This document shows positions 17,695-26,972 of a stretch of DNA of 58,327 bases, in pieces. Below the pieces are notes generated by a model, which did not search any database, was not told the DNA's origin, and was given only the letters and a program-made list of their open reading frames with translations. This DNA comes from Pedosphaera sp. (GTDB taxonomy: Bacteria; Verrucomicrobiota; Verrucomicrobiia; Limisphaerales; AAA164-E04), in the NCBI GenBank assembly GCA_002690655.1, contig NZFL01000015.1:1-58327 (forward strand), written 5' to 3'. The stretch's first letter is position 1; each line of letters begins with the position of its first letter. The position numbers and the translations under genes are program-made.

Positions 17695-19247
17695 TTTGCT
17701 GGTTGTAAGCTGGCTGGCAATTCAACGCCGGTGGGAATGAAGGTGACGTTTCGGTCGTTGGAGAGTGATTCCCCTTTGGTAGAGCGGCCATGCTGCACTT
17801 GAAGTTCCAGCATTCGAAGGAGTGACCGCGCGATCTTAGGTCGCGAATCGATGATGTTATTTGTTTCCGCTGGATCTTTACTCAGATTATAGAGTTGTGC
17901 TGTTGGCAAGCTTTGTTTCTTGGCAACGTTCTCACGGGGAGCACTCCAGCCTCCGCTTCCGGCTGAAAGACAAAGTTTCCACGGTCCTTTGCGAATGGCA
18001 AAGGACCCACCAATGGAATGGCTGATCAGGGCACTTCGGCCGGATGAATCCGCCCCTCGAAAGACGGGAAGCAGATTGAATCCATCTTCACCACCAACAT
18101 CTTGACGAGGTTGTTCCGTGATGGCTTCCAATGTGGCGTAAACGTCCGTCAGGCATGCCAATGCCGTTGTTGTTCTTCCAGCTTTTATTTTTCCCGGCCA
18201 TCTCACGATAAATGGCACGCGATGTCCGCCTTCATAAATGTCGGCTTTGTGACCTCTGTAAACAGCGCTCGGATGATGTCCATTTTTTTTGAGCAACTCA
18301 AAATTTGCTTCTGGGGAACATCCGTTGTCACTCGTGAAAACAATGAGTGTGTTATCGTCGAGCCCGGCTTTTTTGACCGCCGCCATCAATTCGCCCATAT
18401 GGTGATCCGCTTGCATCACGAAATCAGCATAGGGATTCAATCCACTCGCGTCCTTGAATGGAGCTACGGGGACAATGGGTGTGTGGGGCGCGGGCAGGGC
18501 AAGGTAGATGAAGAAGGGTTTACCAGATTTCGCATCGGATGCGCGTTCATTGATGCGTGAAATGGTTTTGTCGAACAAATGGGGTAGCACTTTTTCAATA
18601 TGAAAATCAGATCCGATGGGGCCCTTGCGATACCAGCCGTAACGATCTTCCGCTTTCGCGACCCCTTCGGTTCGGTCGGGTTGTGCCGTGACGCGTCCTG
18701 TATCCACCCAGACATAGGGTGGCATGTCCAATGAACCGCAATGGGCGTAATACTGATCGAACCCATTGATGTCAGGGCCGTTTTTTACAGGTTGAGTAAA
18801 ATCAATGTTCTTCCCGTCCGGCTTGTTCCAATCCCAACCCAGATGCCATTTGCCGATCATGGATGTGTGGTATCCGGCTTTGCGCATCAAATGCCCGAGT
18901 GTGGGACGGTCAGCAGGAATCAAGTGGTCGCTGGTGCCACTGAGTACGCCTCTGGCAAGGCGTGAACGCCAATTGTAACGCCCTGTCAGTAACCCATACC
19001 TTGTCGGAGTGCATACCGAACTCGGTGTGTGGGCATCTGAAAAAACCAACCCCCCGTCTGCCATGCTCTGCAGATTGGGAGTCTTGATTTTGCATTCCGG
19101 GTTGGTGGGAGACACATCCCCGATTCCGAGATCGTCAGCCATCACAATGATGACATTAGGTTGCGCGGGTGCTGCCGTTATTCGCGAGGAAGAAAGTGAT
19201 GCAAGTCCCGTGAGAGCGATTGATAATAGAAGATGAATCTGTTTCAT
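17691..19247 (-). CDS. Secreted type I sulfatase (CTPTR)
   Basis: 518 residues from the ATG at 19247, chosen because the signal peptide (MKQIHLLLSIALTGLASLSS) begins there; the frame extends 17 codons further up. The core has MADDLGIGD (36-44), formylglycine motif Cys79-Thr-Pro-Thr-Arg in SSVCTPTRYGLLTGRY, MIGKWHLGW, APHTPI and FTSDNGC. Thr in place of the usual Ser at the fourth motif position is tolerated in arylsulfatase A-like enzymes. It is the upstream member of the overlapping sulfatase pair, whose order suggests stepwise desulfation of one glycan. Confidence 0.94.
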   Translation of the reverse strand: MKQIHLLLSIALTGLASLSSSRITAAPAQPNVIIVMADDLGIGDVSPTNPECKIKTPNLQSMADGGLVFSDAHTPSSVCTPTRYGLLTGRYNWRSRLARGVLSGTSDHLIPADRPTLGHLMRKAGYHTSMIGKWHLGWDWNKPDGKNIDFTQPVKNGPDINGFDQYYAHCGSLDMPPYVWVDTGRVTAQPDRTEGVAKAEDRYGWYRKGPIGSDFHIEKVLPHLFDKTISRINERASDAKSGKPFFIYLALPAPHTPIVPVAPFKDASGLNPYADFVMQADHHMGELMAAVKKAGLDDNTLIVFTSDNGCSPEANFELLKKNGHHPSAVYRGHKADIYEGGHRVPFIVRWPGKIKAGRTTTALACLTDVYATLEAITEQPRQDVGGEDGFNLLPVFRGADSSGRSALISHSIGGSFAIRKGPWKLCLSAGSGGWSAPRENVAKKQSLPTAQLYNLSKDPAETNNIIDSRPKIARSLLRMLELQVQHGRSTKGESLSNDRNVTFIPTGVELPASLQPAK

Positions 19248-19444
19248 ATGCCTTTGTGTACATGCAAGGTAGATTGCATATCCTGTTCGCCAGAACACGA
19301 AGCGTCAAAACCAAACTTTCTCTGCATCACCAAATACCCAGCACCTGGCTATAATGCAGGGGCTCAATCCTCAGGGTTCCCGGCCGGATGATGATTGTAA
19401 GGCATATTCAGGATTGGAACCATGCATACGAGCTTCAACAGATG

Positions 19445-19484
19445 CCGACTTCGGGCTGCGGTCGTCCAGTATGGACGACCGCAG
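19445..19484 (-). terminator. Tandem hairpins downstream of the multiheme gene
   Basis: CTGCGGTCGTCCA (19456-19468) pairs perfectly with TGGACGACCGCAG (19472-19484) around a 3-nt loop. A small CCGA/TCGG hairpin (19445-19454) abuts it. It lies 18 nt beyond the stop of the 1603-residue gene. There is no T run, so it may stabilise the 3' end or work with Rho. Confidence 0.5.
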
Positions 19485-19501
19485 TGCAAGCAAGTTCCAG
19501 A

Positions 19502-22500
19502 TCAAGGAATCACATGAACGGTGTGATTGATCTTGGTACGTATCAATTGGCCCTGAACAGTCTTGAGATCGATGTTCAGCTCCAGCATGTGAGCGCGTTG
19601 CCAGTCGTCAATCGTCAGTTCTACCGTTTGACCATCTGGCTGCAACTCGGCTTTACTGATTTTGAAGGCACTCCAGCCGGTCTTCCTTTCATTGACAGGA
19701 AGCTCTCGTTGTCCGAGTAAATATTCCTTTGTGCCATACTCCTGATTCCACAAGAGGTCGGATCCCCTCAAGCTGAAGCTTCCAGCATCATTGGCTGTGG
19801 GTCGATCAAGAGGTTGGGTGAACTTCAGGCGTAGCCCTCTGGAAGTAACATTCAGTCCCGAAGGCATGGCCACGGGTTTTCCTGTGTAACGCACGCGGTC
19901 GAATCCGCCATCGCGTCCGGCATTCGATTGCCAGCCTTTCAATCCGGAAATGTAGAGTTGTCCGTCACGTTCATTGAAGCGAAGACGCATGACACTCGAA
20001 GTCGGGCGAAGGGGAAATTTCACAACACCCCCTTGCATTTGATCTCCGATACGTTCTTTCAAAACGAGATAGAGGGAACTTTGTCCGTAAGAACCATGCA
20101 ACATTTCCCCTTCAAAAGGCCCCCACTTGGAAGTTGTCACCCAACCTTGTCCGCCGCCTGAATTATCGACACCCTTGGGCAGCCATGCGAGGGGTCTTGG
20201 TTCTTCAGAGGGCTCAAGATAAGGCTCGCGACCCATGCGTCGTTCCTTGACGGTGGCAGTGGTTTTCAACTGCTCACGGTTCTCGTAAGAATCCACCACT
20301 CCAAGAAAATCATTCTCACTTACCCAGTTGATAGGGCAGCGTGGCACGAAAGTCCCTTCGTTATCTCCTGTTGTGATCTGACCTGTGGGGCTTACGCCGA
20401 TCCCATTGGGGGCTCGCAATCCGCTGGCATATTTGGTCAGGTTAGAGCCGTCTTTGCTGACCTTGAGAAGCGATCCATGATGCGCACTCATCCGTTCGAA
20501 GCTTCTTCCGCCACCTCTTACAGGAGAACCAAACGCAAAGACAAAATTCCCTTCAGGATCCGTATGGAGATCAAAAAGAAAGGCGTGAAAACCTGAAGTC
20601 AATTCCCAGTCATTGTTGAAGTTTTCGTAATAGTCCGCCTCTCCGTCTTCGTTGAGATCATGGTAACGGGTGATTTGATCATCACTGACTGTGTAGATGA
20701 TGTCATCGACAATTTTCAATCCCAGTGGCTCATGAATACCTGATGCAAAACGTTTCCACTCCAACTGTTCAAGTCTGTCAGAGATCCCCTTTACGATCCA
20801 TACATCTCCGTCCCATGTGCATAGAGCGGCGCTGGTATTGTCCGAGAAGAAGTCAAATCCACCTACTCTTACACTGAGTCCCCATGGATTATCATAGGGC
20901 AGGGTGATGCGGTCCAGCACGTAGGGTTCGTCGACATCCTCTTCCGCAAGTTCTCCCTTGGTGATCACAACTTCCGGCCATCTGACAGGTCCACCGTTGA
21001 GTAGCTTCCATAAGGGGGTTGGTTTACGGCTGGCCATTGACGATAAGGGTTGATCACCAGACCAGAACAAGATTTCTACCTGATAGGTTCTTTGTGCAGG
21101 AGGAAGGGTCAGTCGAGCTTGTCCGTCCTTGATTTCAAGCGTTGCTCCGGCTAATGGAGTGTTCAAACGAACACGGGTCGTACCAAGCTGAAGCGTCATG
21201 GGGTCTACTTGTGAGGCCTGATCACCTGCATCAGCCAGTGCAATTGTTTTTGCATTTGTGTGTGGTGCGATTTCTAATAATCGAGAAATGATTTTCTCAT
21301 CCTTGTTCTGGACCAGTGAAGGATACTCCAGAACTTTGGTAGCGCCTACCGTGTAATGGAAAACAACCGAATCACCATGACGGTAGAGTCCTTTGTAGTG
21401 CGTCCAATCCTTCGGCAGGTGTCCCAGGGGAGGATAAGCGCCTCGGCGAGGATCCTCAAAGTTGCCACTTGCATCGGCCCATCCAGGAGTCGATCCTGTT
21501 GAAAATAATGCTCGTTCGCGCAGGCTTGGGAATGCACCGTGCCCTCCTGTGAACGGGAGACCCTCGAGCCTCAAACCACCATTCAGCCAGGCACCCGATA
21601 CGCGCATGGTATCGGTGTCGAAAACGATGCCTGCGTTTCCTTCCTTATCCAGTTTGACTACATGGCTGCGGAAGGAAACATTATCTCCGCGTGCATCGCT
21701 TCCAATGCGTGCAGCCGTTCCAATCAATGATCCGTATTTTGCTGGAATCGATTCCGCAGTGCGCACTATTTCACGAGCGATCGGTTTCTCTTTTTCGGCG
21801 GTATCTTCCCACGTAGCACGATTCCATCGAACGGAAGAAAAGGCCTTTTTAGCATGGAGAAAATGAGCAGATGAAATGATCTGTTTCTCTTTGCCTGGTG
21901 GTGTCCATGCGAGTTGACACCCTTGTCCTCCCCCGATTTCTTCGTAAAGCAGCTCGAGTTCGTGATTTCCTTTTTTCAGCTTTATTTCAGCTGATTTTTC
22001 ACCAAAGGAATGGGGCCCAAGAAAATCAAGAATGGATTTGCCATCGATGGACAATCGCGAACCATCATCGGAGCTCAAGTGAAAGCGGTAAGTGCCATCG
22101 GAAGGTATCTTCAGCGATCCATGCCAACGAACAAGGAATTGATCGTTCAACTTCGTGCCGTAAAAACCATCACTGGTATTTGGGAAATCAATCTCCGGGT
22201 CAATACGCAGGAAGAAAGGAGTCGCTCTGTTCAGTCGGCGTATGAATCGATCTCTGTTGCCTGATATTTTGTAGTATTCCCCGATCAAACCGGACTGCAT
22301 CCCGGGAGGCACGTCGCTTGCCAATTTGAACAAGTAGTCATGAATGGCGGTGAATTGTTTGCCAGCGTTCCCGTCAAAGTACTGTTTCAAGGGTGAAATA
22401 TTATTCTCGGCGAAGCGTGGCATGATGGACATCGGGGTAATGCGTTGCGGGAAATGCATCCACTGATGATAAAATTCGTTGCGTAAACGCCCCGGAGTCA

Positions 22501-24313
22501 ATTTGAGATTAGGTCCTGCTCCTTCAAAGACGGCGAGTGCGGCTTGATCGCCAATCGCGTGACAGGCATTACAACTGAATCCCTGAATACCAACCAGTGT
22601 TTCGCCAATGCCAATGGTTTCGCTGGAACCCGGGTTGGTCATTTCAGGATCAGCAGAGATTCCCGCAGCGTGAGCAAATCCTGTTGCCATATTTTTAGCA
22701 CGTGATGGCCAGGCGGGCATACGGGCTTTCAACCATGGGCGTGTTTTTTCTGGGACGGTCCCTTCCAGGAGTGTCGTCAGCCAATGGGTTTTGAGCTTGC
22801 TGCCGAGATGATCCAGAGCAGGGATTGTTTGTGGCGCTTGTCCGGCGCTTTCTTCCTCTGAATCAACGGTAATCGATTTTGAAAGATGTGCTACTTCCTC
22901 CGATAGTTGGTCGCGCAAAGATGGAACTGAATCGCGTTGGTGGCAGGCCACGCAATTCAATGCGGCAAATTGTCGATGTGAATATTCTGCGAGGTTCTTT
23001 TTGCCAAGTGAGGGGATCAGTTGCTGCGTCGGATCTTTTATCTGGCTCAAGGCCTTAAGATCGGCGTTGAAACGTGGTGCCGAGGTCGAGGTGCTGGCTG
23101 GATTGCGGCAACCCTCTTCGGAATTCAATACTGCCAATAGATCTGGTGCAGCCAGAGTGCTCTCCATGCCCTGCATTTCGTGACAATTCAGACAACCGGA
23201 TGAGATCACCAGATTTTTACCTATGTCAGGATTTCCGAAGCTCAACTCTTTTTTGAAATTTTTATCTTTATTCAAGGATCTCAGGAAGGCTGCCAAATCT
23301 TCCGCTTCCGAGTCTGATAAATCAAAGCTAGGCATTCGGGAGTCTGGATAGTGTTGGGTGGGAGTTTGAAGAAATGTTGCCAATACGCCGTTTAGAAATT
23401 TTTTATCCACTGATAATAACGAGATACGATCCGATGTTTCGTCATGGATGGAATGACAGGCGTAGCAGCCTAATTCCTGAAATAATTGACCGCCAGATTC
23501 AGGATCGCCACCGCCCAATCTTTTGACTCGACCTCTGGAGCTTGCCAGGAAGGTTGCGATATGGGCCGCTTTCTCGCCGGCAGATTCGTCACGAAACATG
23601 GTTGGCATATGAGCGCCTGCCCGGATAGCGCTTGGGTTGAGGATCCAGTCGGCGACCCATGCGGGATTCAATCGCGAACCCAAGCCTGTCAGTGAGGGGC
23701 CTTTTTCGAGCAATTCCGGCATGGCGAGTGGCTCGTTTGTCTGATGGCAGGCGATACATTTTTGTTGGGCCACCAGATGACGAGCCGTTCTCAGCGATGA
23801 GTCCATAGTGACATCCCTTTTCGCCAGAGCGCTGGAAGGAACCGCTTCAAAATCGAAGTCAGCGGTTTTCCAGAACAGCCTCAAAGCGGCGTCTTTGCCT
23901 TTTGGGCTTTTGAAATGAATGCGTATCTCATGCTTGCCTTCGGAAAGAGTGATCGGTTCTGATGCCTCACCCAGAGAATTGAGAGTTTCTATATCGTTGA
24001 CTGCAAGCTTTGCTTTCCCTTGACCGCGCATTTCGAAGGTCACCTTCTGGCGTGCATTGATGATTAATTGCGATTCCAGCTTTGCCTCAAACGCGCCCTG
24101 ATTGACAAATGGAGTCGCGGGCTCGTTCAATGGTACATAAATGGAGAGCGATCTTTCAAGGCGGGTATCTTGATGCGTGCCGGTATCATACTCGACTTTC
24201 ACGCGATCACTCCACACCGATGGGATCATTGCCAATGCGATACTCAACCATACTAAAGGAAGCGTCAGCTTGCTCTGCCAGGACGATTTGAAAACAGGTA
24301 ATGTTTGTTTCAT
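19502..24313 (-). CDS. Secreted five-CxxCH cytochrome / PA14 / beta-propeller giant
   Basis: 1603 residues. A signal peptide (about 15-35) is followed by a jelly-roll-like segment (40-150). Five c-type heme sites, CIACH (186), CYACH (283), CLNCH (374), CVACH (454) and CNACH (581), each sit in a separate cytochrome-like repeat with GPxLxxxGxR or MPxF signatures. A PA14 carbohydrate-binding-like domain follows (about 675-805: GLIGEYYK, SSDDGSRLSID). The C-terminal 800 residues look like a beta-propeller of the Planctomycete/Verrucomicrobia membrane-bound dehydrogenase type (NPWGLSVRVGGFDFF, LHTDPEGNFVFAFGSPVRG). It probably moves electrons in the periplasm or at the cell surface; the substrate is unknown. 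Confidence 0.88.
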   Translation of the reverse strand: MKQTLPVFKSSWQSKLTLPLVWLSIALAMIPSVWSDRVKVEYDTGTHQDTRLERSLSIYVPLNEPATPFVNQGAFEAKLESQLIINARQKVTFEMRGQGKAKLAVNDIETLNSLGEASEPITLSEGKHEIRIHFKSPKGKDAALRLFWKTADFDFEAVPSSALAKRDVTMDSSLRTARHLVAQQKCIACHQTNEPLAMPELLEKGPSLTGLGSRLNPAWVADWILNPSAIRAGAHMPTMFRDESAGEKAAHIATFLASSRGRVKRLGGGDPESGGQLFQELGCYACHSIHDETSDRISLLSVDKKFLNGVLATFLQTPTQHYPDSRMPSFDLSDSEAEDLAAFLRSLNKDKNFKKELSFGNPDIGKNLVISSGCLNCHEMQGMESTLAAPDLLAVLNSEEGCRNPASTSTSAPRFNADLKALSQIKDPTQQLIPSLGKKNLAEYSHRQFAALNCVACHQRDSVPSLRDQLSEEVAHLSKSITVDSEEESAGQAPQTIPALDHLGSKLKTHWLTTLLEGTVPEKTRPWLKARMPAWPSRAKNMATGFAHAAGISADPEMTNPGSSETIGIGETLVGIQGFSCNACHAIGDQAALAVFEGAGPNLKLTPGRLRNEFYHQWMHFPQRITPMSIMPRFAENNISPLKQYFDGNAGKQFTAIHDYLFKLASDVPPGMQSGLIGEYYKISGNRDRFIRRLNRATPFFLRIDPEIDFPNTSDGFYGTKLNDQFLVRWHGSLKIPSDGTYRFHLSSDDGSRLSIDGKSILDFLGPHSFGEKSAEIKLKKGNHELELLYEEIGGGQGCQLAWTPPGKEKQIISSAHFLHAKKAFSSVRWNRATWEDTAEKEKPIAREIVRTAESIPAKYGSLIGTAARIGSDARGDNVSFRSHVVKLDKEGNAGIVFDTDTMRVSGAWLNGGLRLEGLPFTGGHGAFPSLRERALFSTGSTPGWADASGNFEDPRRGAYPPLGHLPKDWTHYKGLYRHGDSVVFHYTVGATKVLEYPSLVQNKDEKIISRLLEIAPHTNAKTIALADAGDQASQVDPMTLQLGTTRVRLNTPLAGATLEIKDGQARLTLPPAQRTYQVEILFWSGDQPLSSMASRKPTPLWKLLNGGPVRWPEVVITKGELAEEDVDEPYVLDRITLPYDNPWGLSVRVGGFDFFSDNTSAALCTWDGDVWIVKGISDRLEQLEWKRFASGIHEPLGLKIVDDIIYTVSDDQITRYHDLNEDGEADYYENFNNDWELTSGFHAFLFDLHTDPEGNFVFAFGSPVRGGGRSFERMSAHHGSLLKVSKDGSNLTKYASGLRAPNGIGVSPTGQITTGDNEGTFVPRCPINWVSENDFLGVVDSYENREQLKTTATVKERRMGREPYLEPSEEPRPLAWLPKGVDNSGGGQGWVTTSKWGPFEGEMLHGSYGQSSLYLVLKERIGDQMQGGVVKFPLRPTSSVMRLRFNERDGQLYISGLKGWQSNAGRDGGFDRVRYTGKPVAMPSGLNVTSRGLRLKFTQPLDRPTANDAGSFSLRGSDLLWNQEYGTKEYLLGQRELPVNERKTGWSAFKISKAELQPDGQTVELTIDDWQRAHMLELNIDLKTVQGQLIRTKINHTVHVIP

Positions 24314-24707
24314 GAAAATAATCAGTATTTCAAAAGGTTGACGGTAGTAACTTTTTCAGTCTTGGGTCAAGAGATCTGTAATGAATTGAGTGATTACCCA
24401 CAGCGATCTTGAAAATAGCTGCGCACTGAGTCACCAGGAAGATGTCAATTTCCATTCCGTTGGATGCCGCAAACGTCCAATTTTGAAGTTATTGATAGAA
24501 TGAGGCTCTTTGTGGGAAGAGATTCAACAAGGATCAGTCGATCAAATGGATCTCGGTGAATGCCTGTTCAATCACCTCATTTAATATCAAGGCGGAAATG
24601 AGTGGCGGGGTGGAAGGATCATTTCCGGTTTTCAGGGGAGTTTGGAACCTTTTCCCATTGTGTTTCAACACTGGACTTTGGTTGTGAAGGCGTGTCATGC
24701 TTGCTCC
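24314..24707. other. Divergent promoter region
   Basis: This 394-base region between the multiheme gene and the sulfatase operon must contain both promoters. A TTGACG occurs near 24338 on the plus strand, but no good partner box is seen. No RNA gene or repeat is evident. Confidence 0.4.
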
Positions 24708-26051
24708 ATGGCACACACCTTTGGTTCCATTATCAGCGTTGCGCTTATTCTGATTGGATGCATTTCATCGACAGTTAGCGAAGCGGCAGAGAGACCTCCC
24801 AATATAATCCTGATCATGGCCGATGATTTGGGCTATGAATGTTTGAGCAGCAACGGTAGCACCTCTTACCAGACACCTGAACTGGACGCCTTGGCTGCCA
24901 AGGGAATGCGTTTCACACAGTGCTATTCACAACCCGTGTGCACGCCTTCCCGTGTTCAGATTATGACCGGGCGCTATAACCACGCAAATTATGAATACTT
25001 CGGTTACTTGAATCCAAAAGAGTTTACCTTTGGCAATCTTGCCAAGAAAGCCGGGTATGCCACATGCATCGCCGGTAAATGGCAGTTGAATGGACTCACC
25101 TATAAGTTGGATGGATATCAAGATTCGAACCGACCTCATGCAGCAGGTTTTGATGAATATTGCCTGTGGCAATTGACACAGCCACGCTCAAAAGGAGAAC
25201 GTTATGCTCAACCCTTAATCGAACAAAATGGAAAGTTGTTGGATTCGGAGAAACACACTTATGGGCCAGATGTATTCACAAACTACATTTTAGATTTTAT
25301 TGAGCGCCACCAGAAAGAGCCCTTCCTTGTATATTATCCAATGGTGCTCACTCATGACCCTTTTGTCCCGACGCCTGATAGCCCAGAATGGAAAGACACA
25401 CCCAACAAGAAGGACAAACGATTCTTTGCTCATATGGTGAACTATATGGATAAATTGGTTGGGCGAATTCATCAGAAGCTGGAAGCACTGGATCTAAGTG
25501 ATGACACCATTTTAATTTTTACAGCGGACAATGGCACTCATCGTTCCATAAAATCTAGCACCCAATCAGGTGTGGTTATTGGTGGTAAAGGAACAACACC
25601 CAACGCCGGCACTCATGTGCCGATGATTGCCTACTGGAAAGGAAAGACTCCCATCGGGAAGGTGAGTTCTGATTTGATTGATTTCTCCGACATGCTTCCG
25701 ACATTCGGTGAAGCGATGAAGGCAGAACATCCGAATCCAGGTGTGGTTGAGGGAACGAGCTTTCTTCCACAGTTAAAAGGAGAACGAGGCCGTCCACGTG
25801 ATTGGGTTTATTGTTATTACGATCCGTTGTGGGGGAATCTTGGGCAATATAAAAACCAGTTCGTAAGAGACCAGCGTTACAAGTTGTATCAGGATGGTCG
25901 ATTGATTGATGTCTCACAAGATGAATTGGAGAAATCGCCACTGGACCAGGAACAAGTTGAAGGGCAATTTCAGCAAGCTCATCAGCGGCTTGCGCGCGCG
26001 CTCAACCAGATGCCTCGTTTTGCACCAAAACCTCCAAATAAGAAACCTTGA
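24708..26051 (+). CDS. Sulfatase (CTPSR), probable lipoprotein
   Basis: 447 residues from the ATG at 24708; the frame extends 22 codons further but the extra residues do not look like a leader. The N terminus (MAHTFGSIISVALILIGC) has a lipobox LIGC with Cys18, so membrane anchoring is likely. The core has MADDLGYEC, formylglycine Cys78-Thr-Pro-Ser-Arg in PVCTPSRVQIMTGRYN, CIAGKWQL, VLTHDPF and FTADNGTH. The gene leads a three-gene operon, with the metallophosphoesterase 29 nt downstream. Confidence 0.93.
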   Translation: MAHTFGSIISVALILIGCISSTVSEAAERPPNIILIMADDLGYECLSSNGSTSYQTPELDALAAKGMRFTQCYSQPVCTPSRVQIMTGRYNHANYEYFGYLNPKEFTFGNLAKKAGYATCIAGKWQLNGLTYKLDGYQDSNRPHAAGFDEYCLWQLTQPRSKGERYAQPLIEQNGKLLDSEKHTYGPDVFTNYILDFIERHQKEPFLVYYPMVLTHDPFVPTPDSPEWKDTPNKKDKRFFAHMVNYMDKLVGRIHQKLEALDLSDDTILIFTADNGTHRSIKSSTQSGVVIGGKGTTPNAGTHVPMIAYWKGKTPIGKVSSDLIDFSDMLPTFGEAMKAEHPNPGVVEGTSFLPQLKGERGRPRDWVYCYYDPLWGNLGQYKNQFVRDQRYKLYQDGRLIDVSQDELEKSPLDQEQVEGQFQQAHQRLARALNQMPRFAPKPPNKKP

Positions 26052-26080
26052 GCCCTGCATAAACACTTTGAAAAAAAGCG

Positions 26081-26950
26081 ATGAACACAAGAATGACGCG
26101 GCGACACTTCCTCAAAACATCTGGAGCATCTTCGTTGGTTATGGCCACTGGAGTACAAGCAGGAGAGGGAGCGATTGGAAATCTTCGACTCGGTCTGATT
26201 TCTGATATCCACTATGCCGATTTGAATACGACGGGTTCGAGGCACTATCGGGATTCGCTTTCCAAGGTGAAAGAAGCCATCGCAAGATTTAATGCCTCTG
26301 ATCTCGATATGGTGATCTGTCTGGGGGATTTGATTGATGCGGGTAAAAGCGTTGAAGAGGAATACTCGCATTTGGAAACGGTTTATGAGGAGTTTAAACA
26401 GTTGAAGGTTCCCTGCCAGTTTGTTCTGGGGAATCATTGTATTTACACCTTGACCAAGGAGGAGTTTTTAAGAGGCGTGAATCAGGAATCTTGCAATGGT
26501 AGTTTGAACATCAAGGGTGTGCGACTGGTTTTTCTGGATGCATGTCATCGAAAGGACGGCGTGAGTTATGGTCGTAAGAATTATCAATGGACTGATACCG
26601 ATATTCCCGAAGAGCAACGAAAATGGCTCAAGAAAACGCTGGCAAAGGAGACTCAGCCCACGGTGGTATTTGTACATCAGCGGCTTGATGTAGGAGGGAA
26701 TTACGGCATCCACAGTGCGCCTGCGGTTCGGGAAATTCTTGAAGACTCCGGGCAAGTTGCCGCGGTGTTCCAGGGGCATAATCATGTGAATGAACACAAA
26801 ACAATCAATGGCGTTCATTATCTCACCATCAATGCAGTGATCGAAGGTCCGGCGCCTGAGAATAATGCTTTTTCAATTTTGGAATATTCGCCTTCCAGTC
26901 AAGCCATAAGAGTGGAAGGGTTTTATAATCAGGCGAACTACAGTCTTTGA
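26081..26950 (+). CDS. Tat-exported metallophosphoesterase (ADPRM-like)
   Basis: 289 residues. A Tat signal (TRRHFLKTSG, about 5-14) directs export of the folded enzyme. The calcineurin-like core has DIHYAD, CLGDLIDAG, LGNHC and FQGHNHVNEH metal-binding motifs. The opening LGLISDIHYADLNTTGSRHYRDSL strongly resembles manganese-dependent ADP-ribose/CDP-alcohol diphosphatases. The usual GNHD/GNHE is GNHC here. It lies between a sulfatase and a membrane CotH gene (22 nt to the next gene), so it may remove phosphate from extracytoplasmic substrates. The exact substrate is not known. Confidence 0.88.
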   Translation: MNTRMTRRHFLKTSGASSLVMATGVQAGEGAIGNLRLGLISDIHYADLNTTGSRHYRDSLSKVKEAIARFNASDLDMVICLGDLIDAGKSVEEEYSHLETVYEEFKQLKVPCQFVLGNHCIYTLTKEEFLRGVNQESCNGSLNIKGVRLVFLDACHRKDGVSYGRKNYQWTDTDIPEEQRKWLKKTLAKETQPTVVFVHQRLDVGGNYGIHSAPAVREILEDSGQVAAVFQGHNHVNEHKTINGVHYLTINAVIEGPAPENNAFSILEYSPSSQAIRVEGFYNQANYSL

Positions 26951-26972
26951 TATGCCATTGTTCAGCTAGGGT

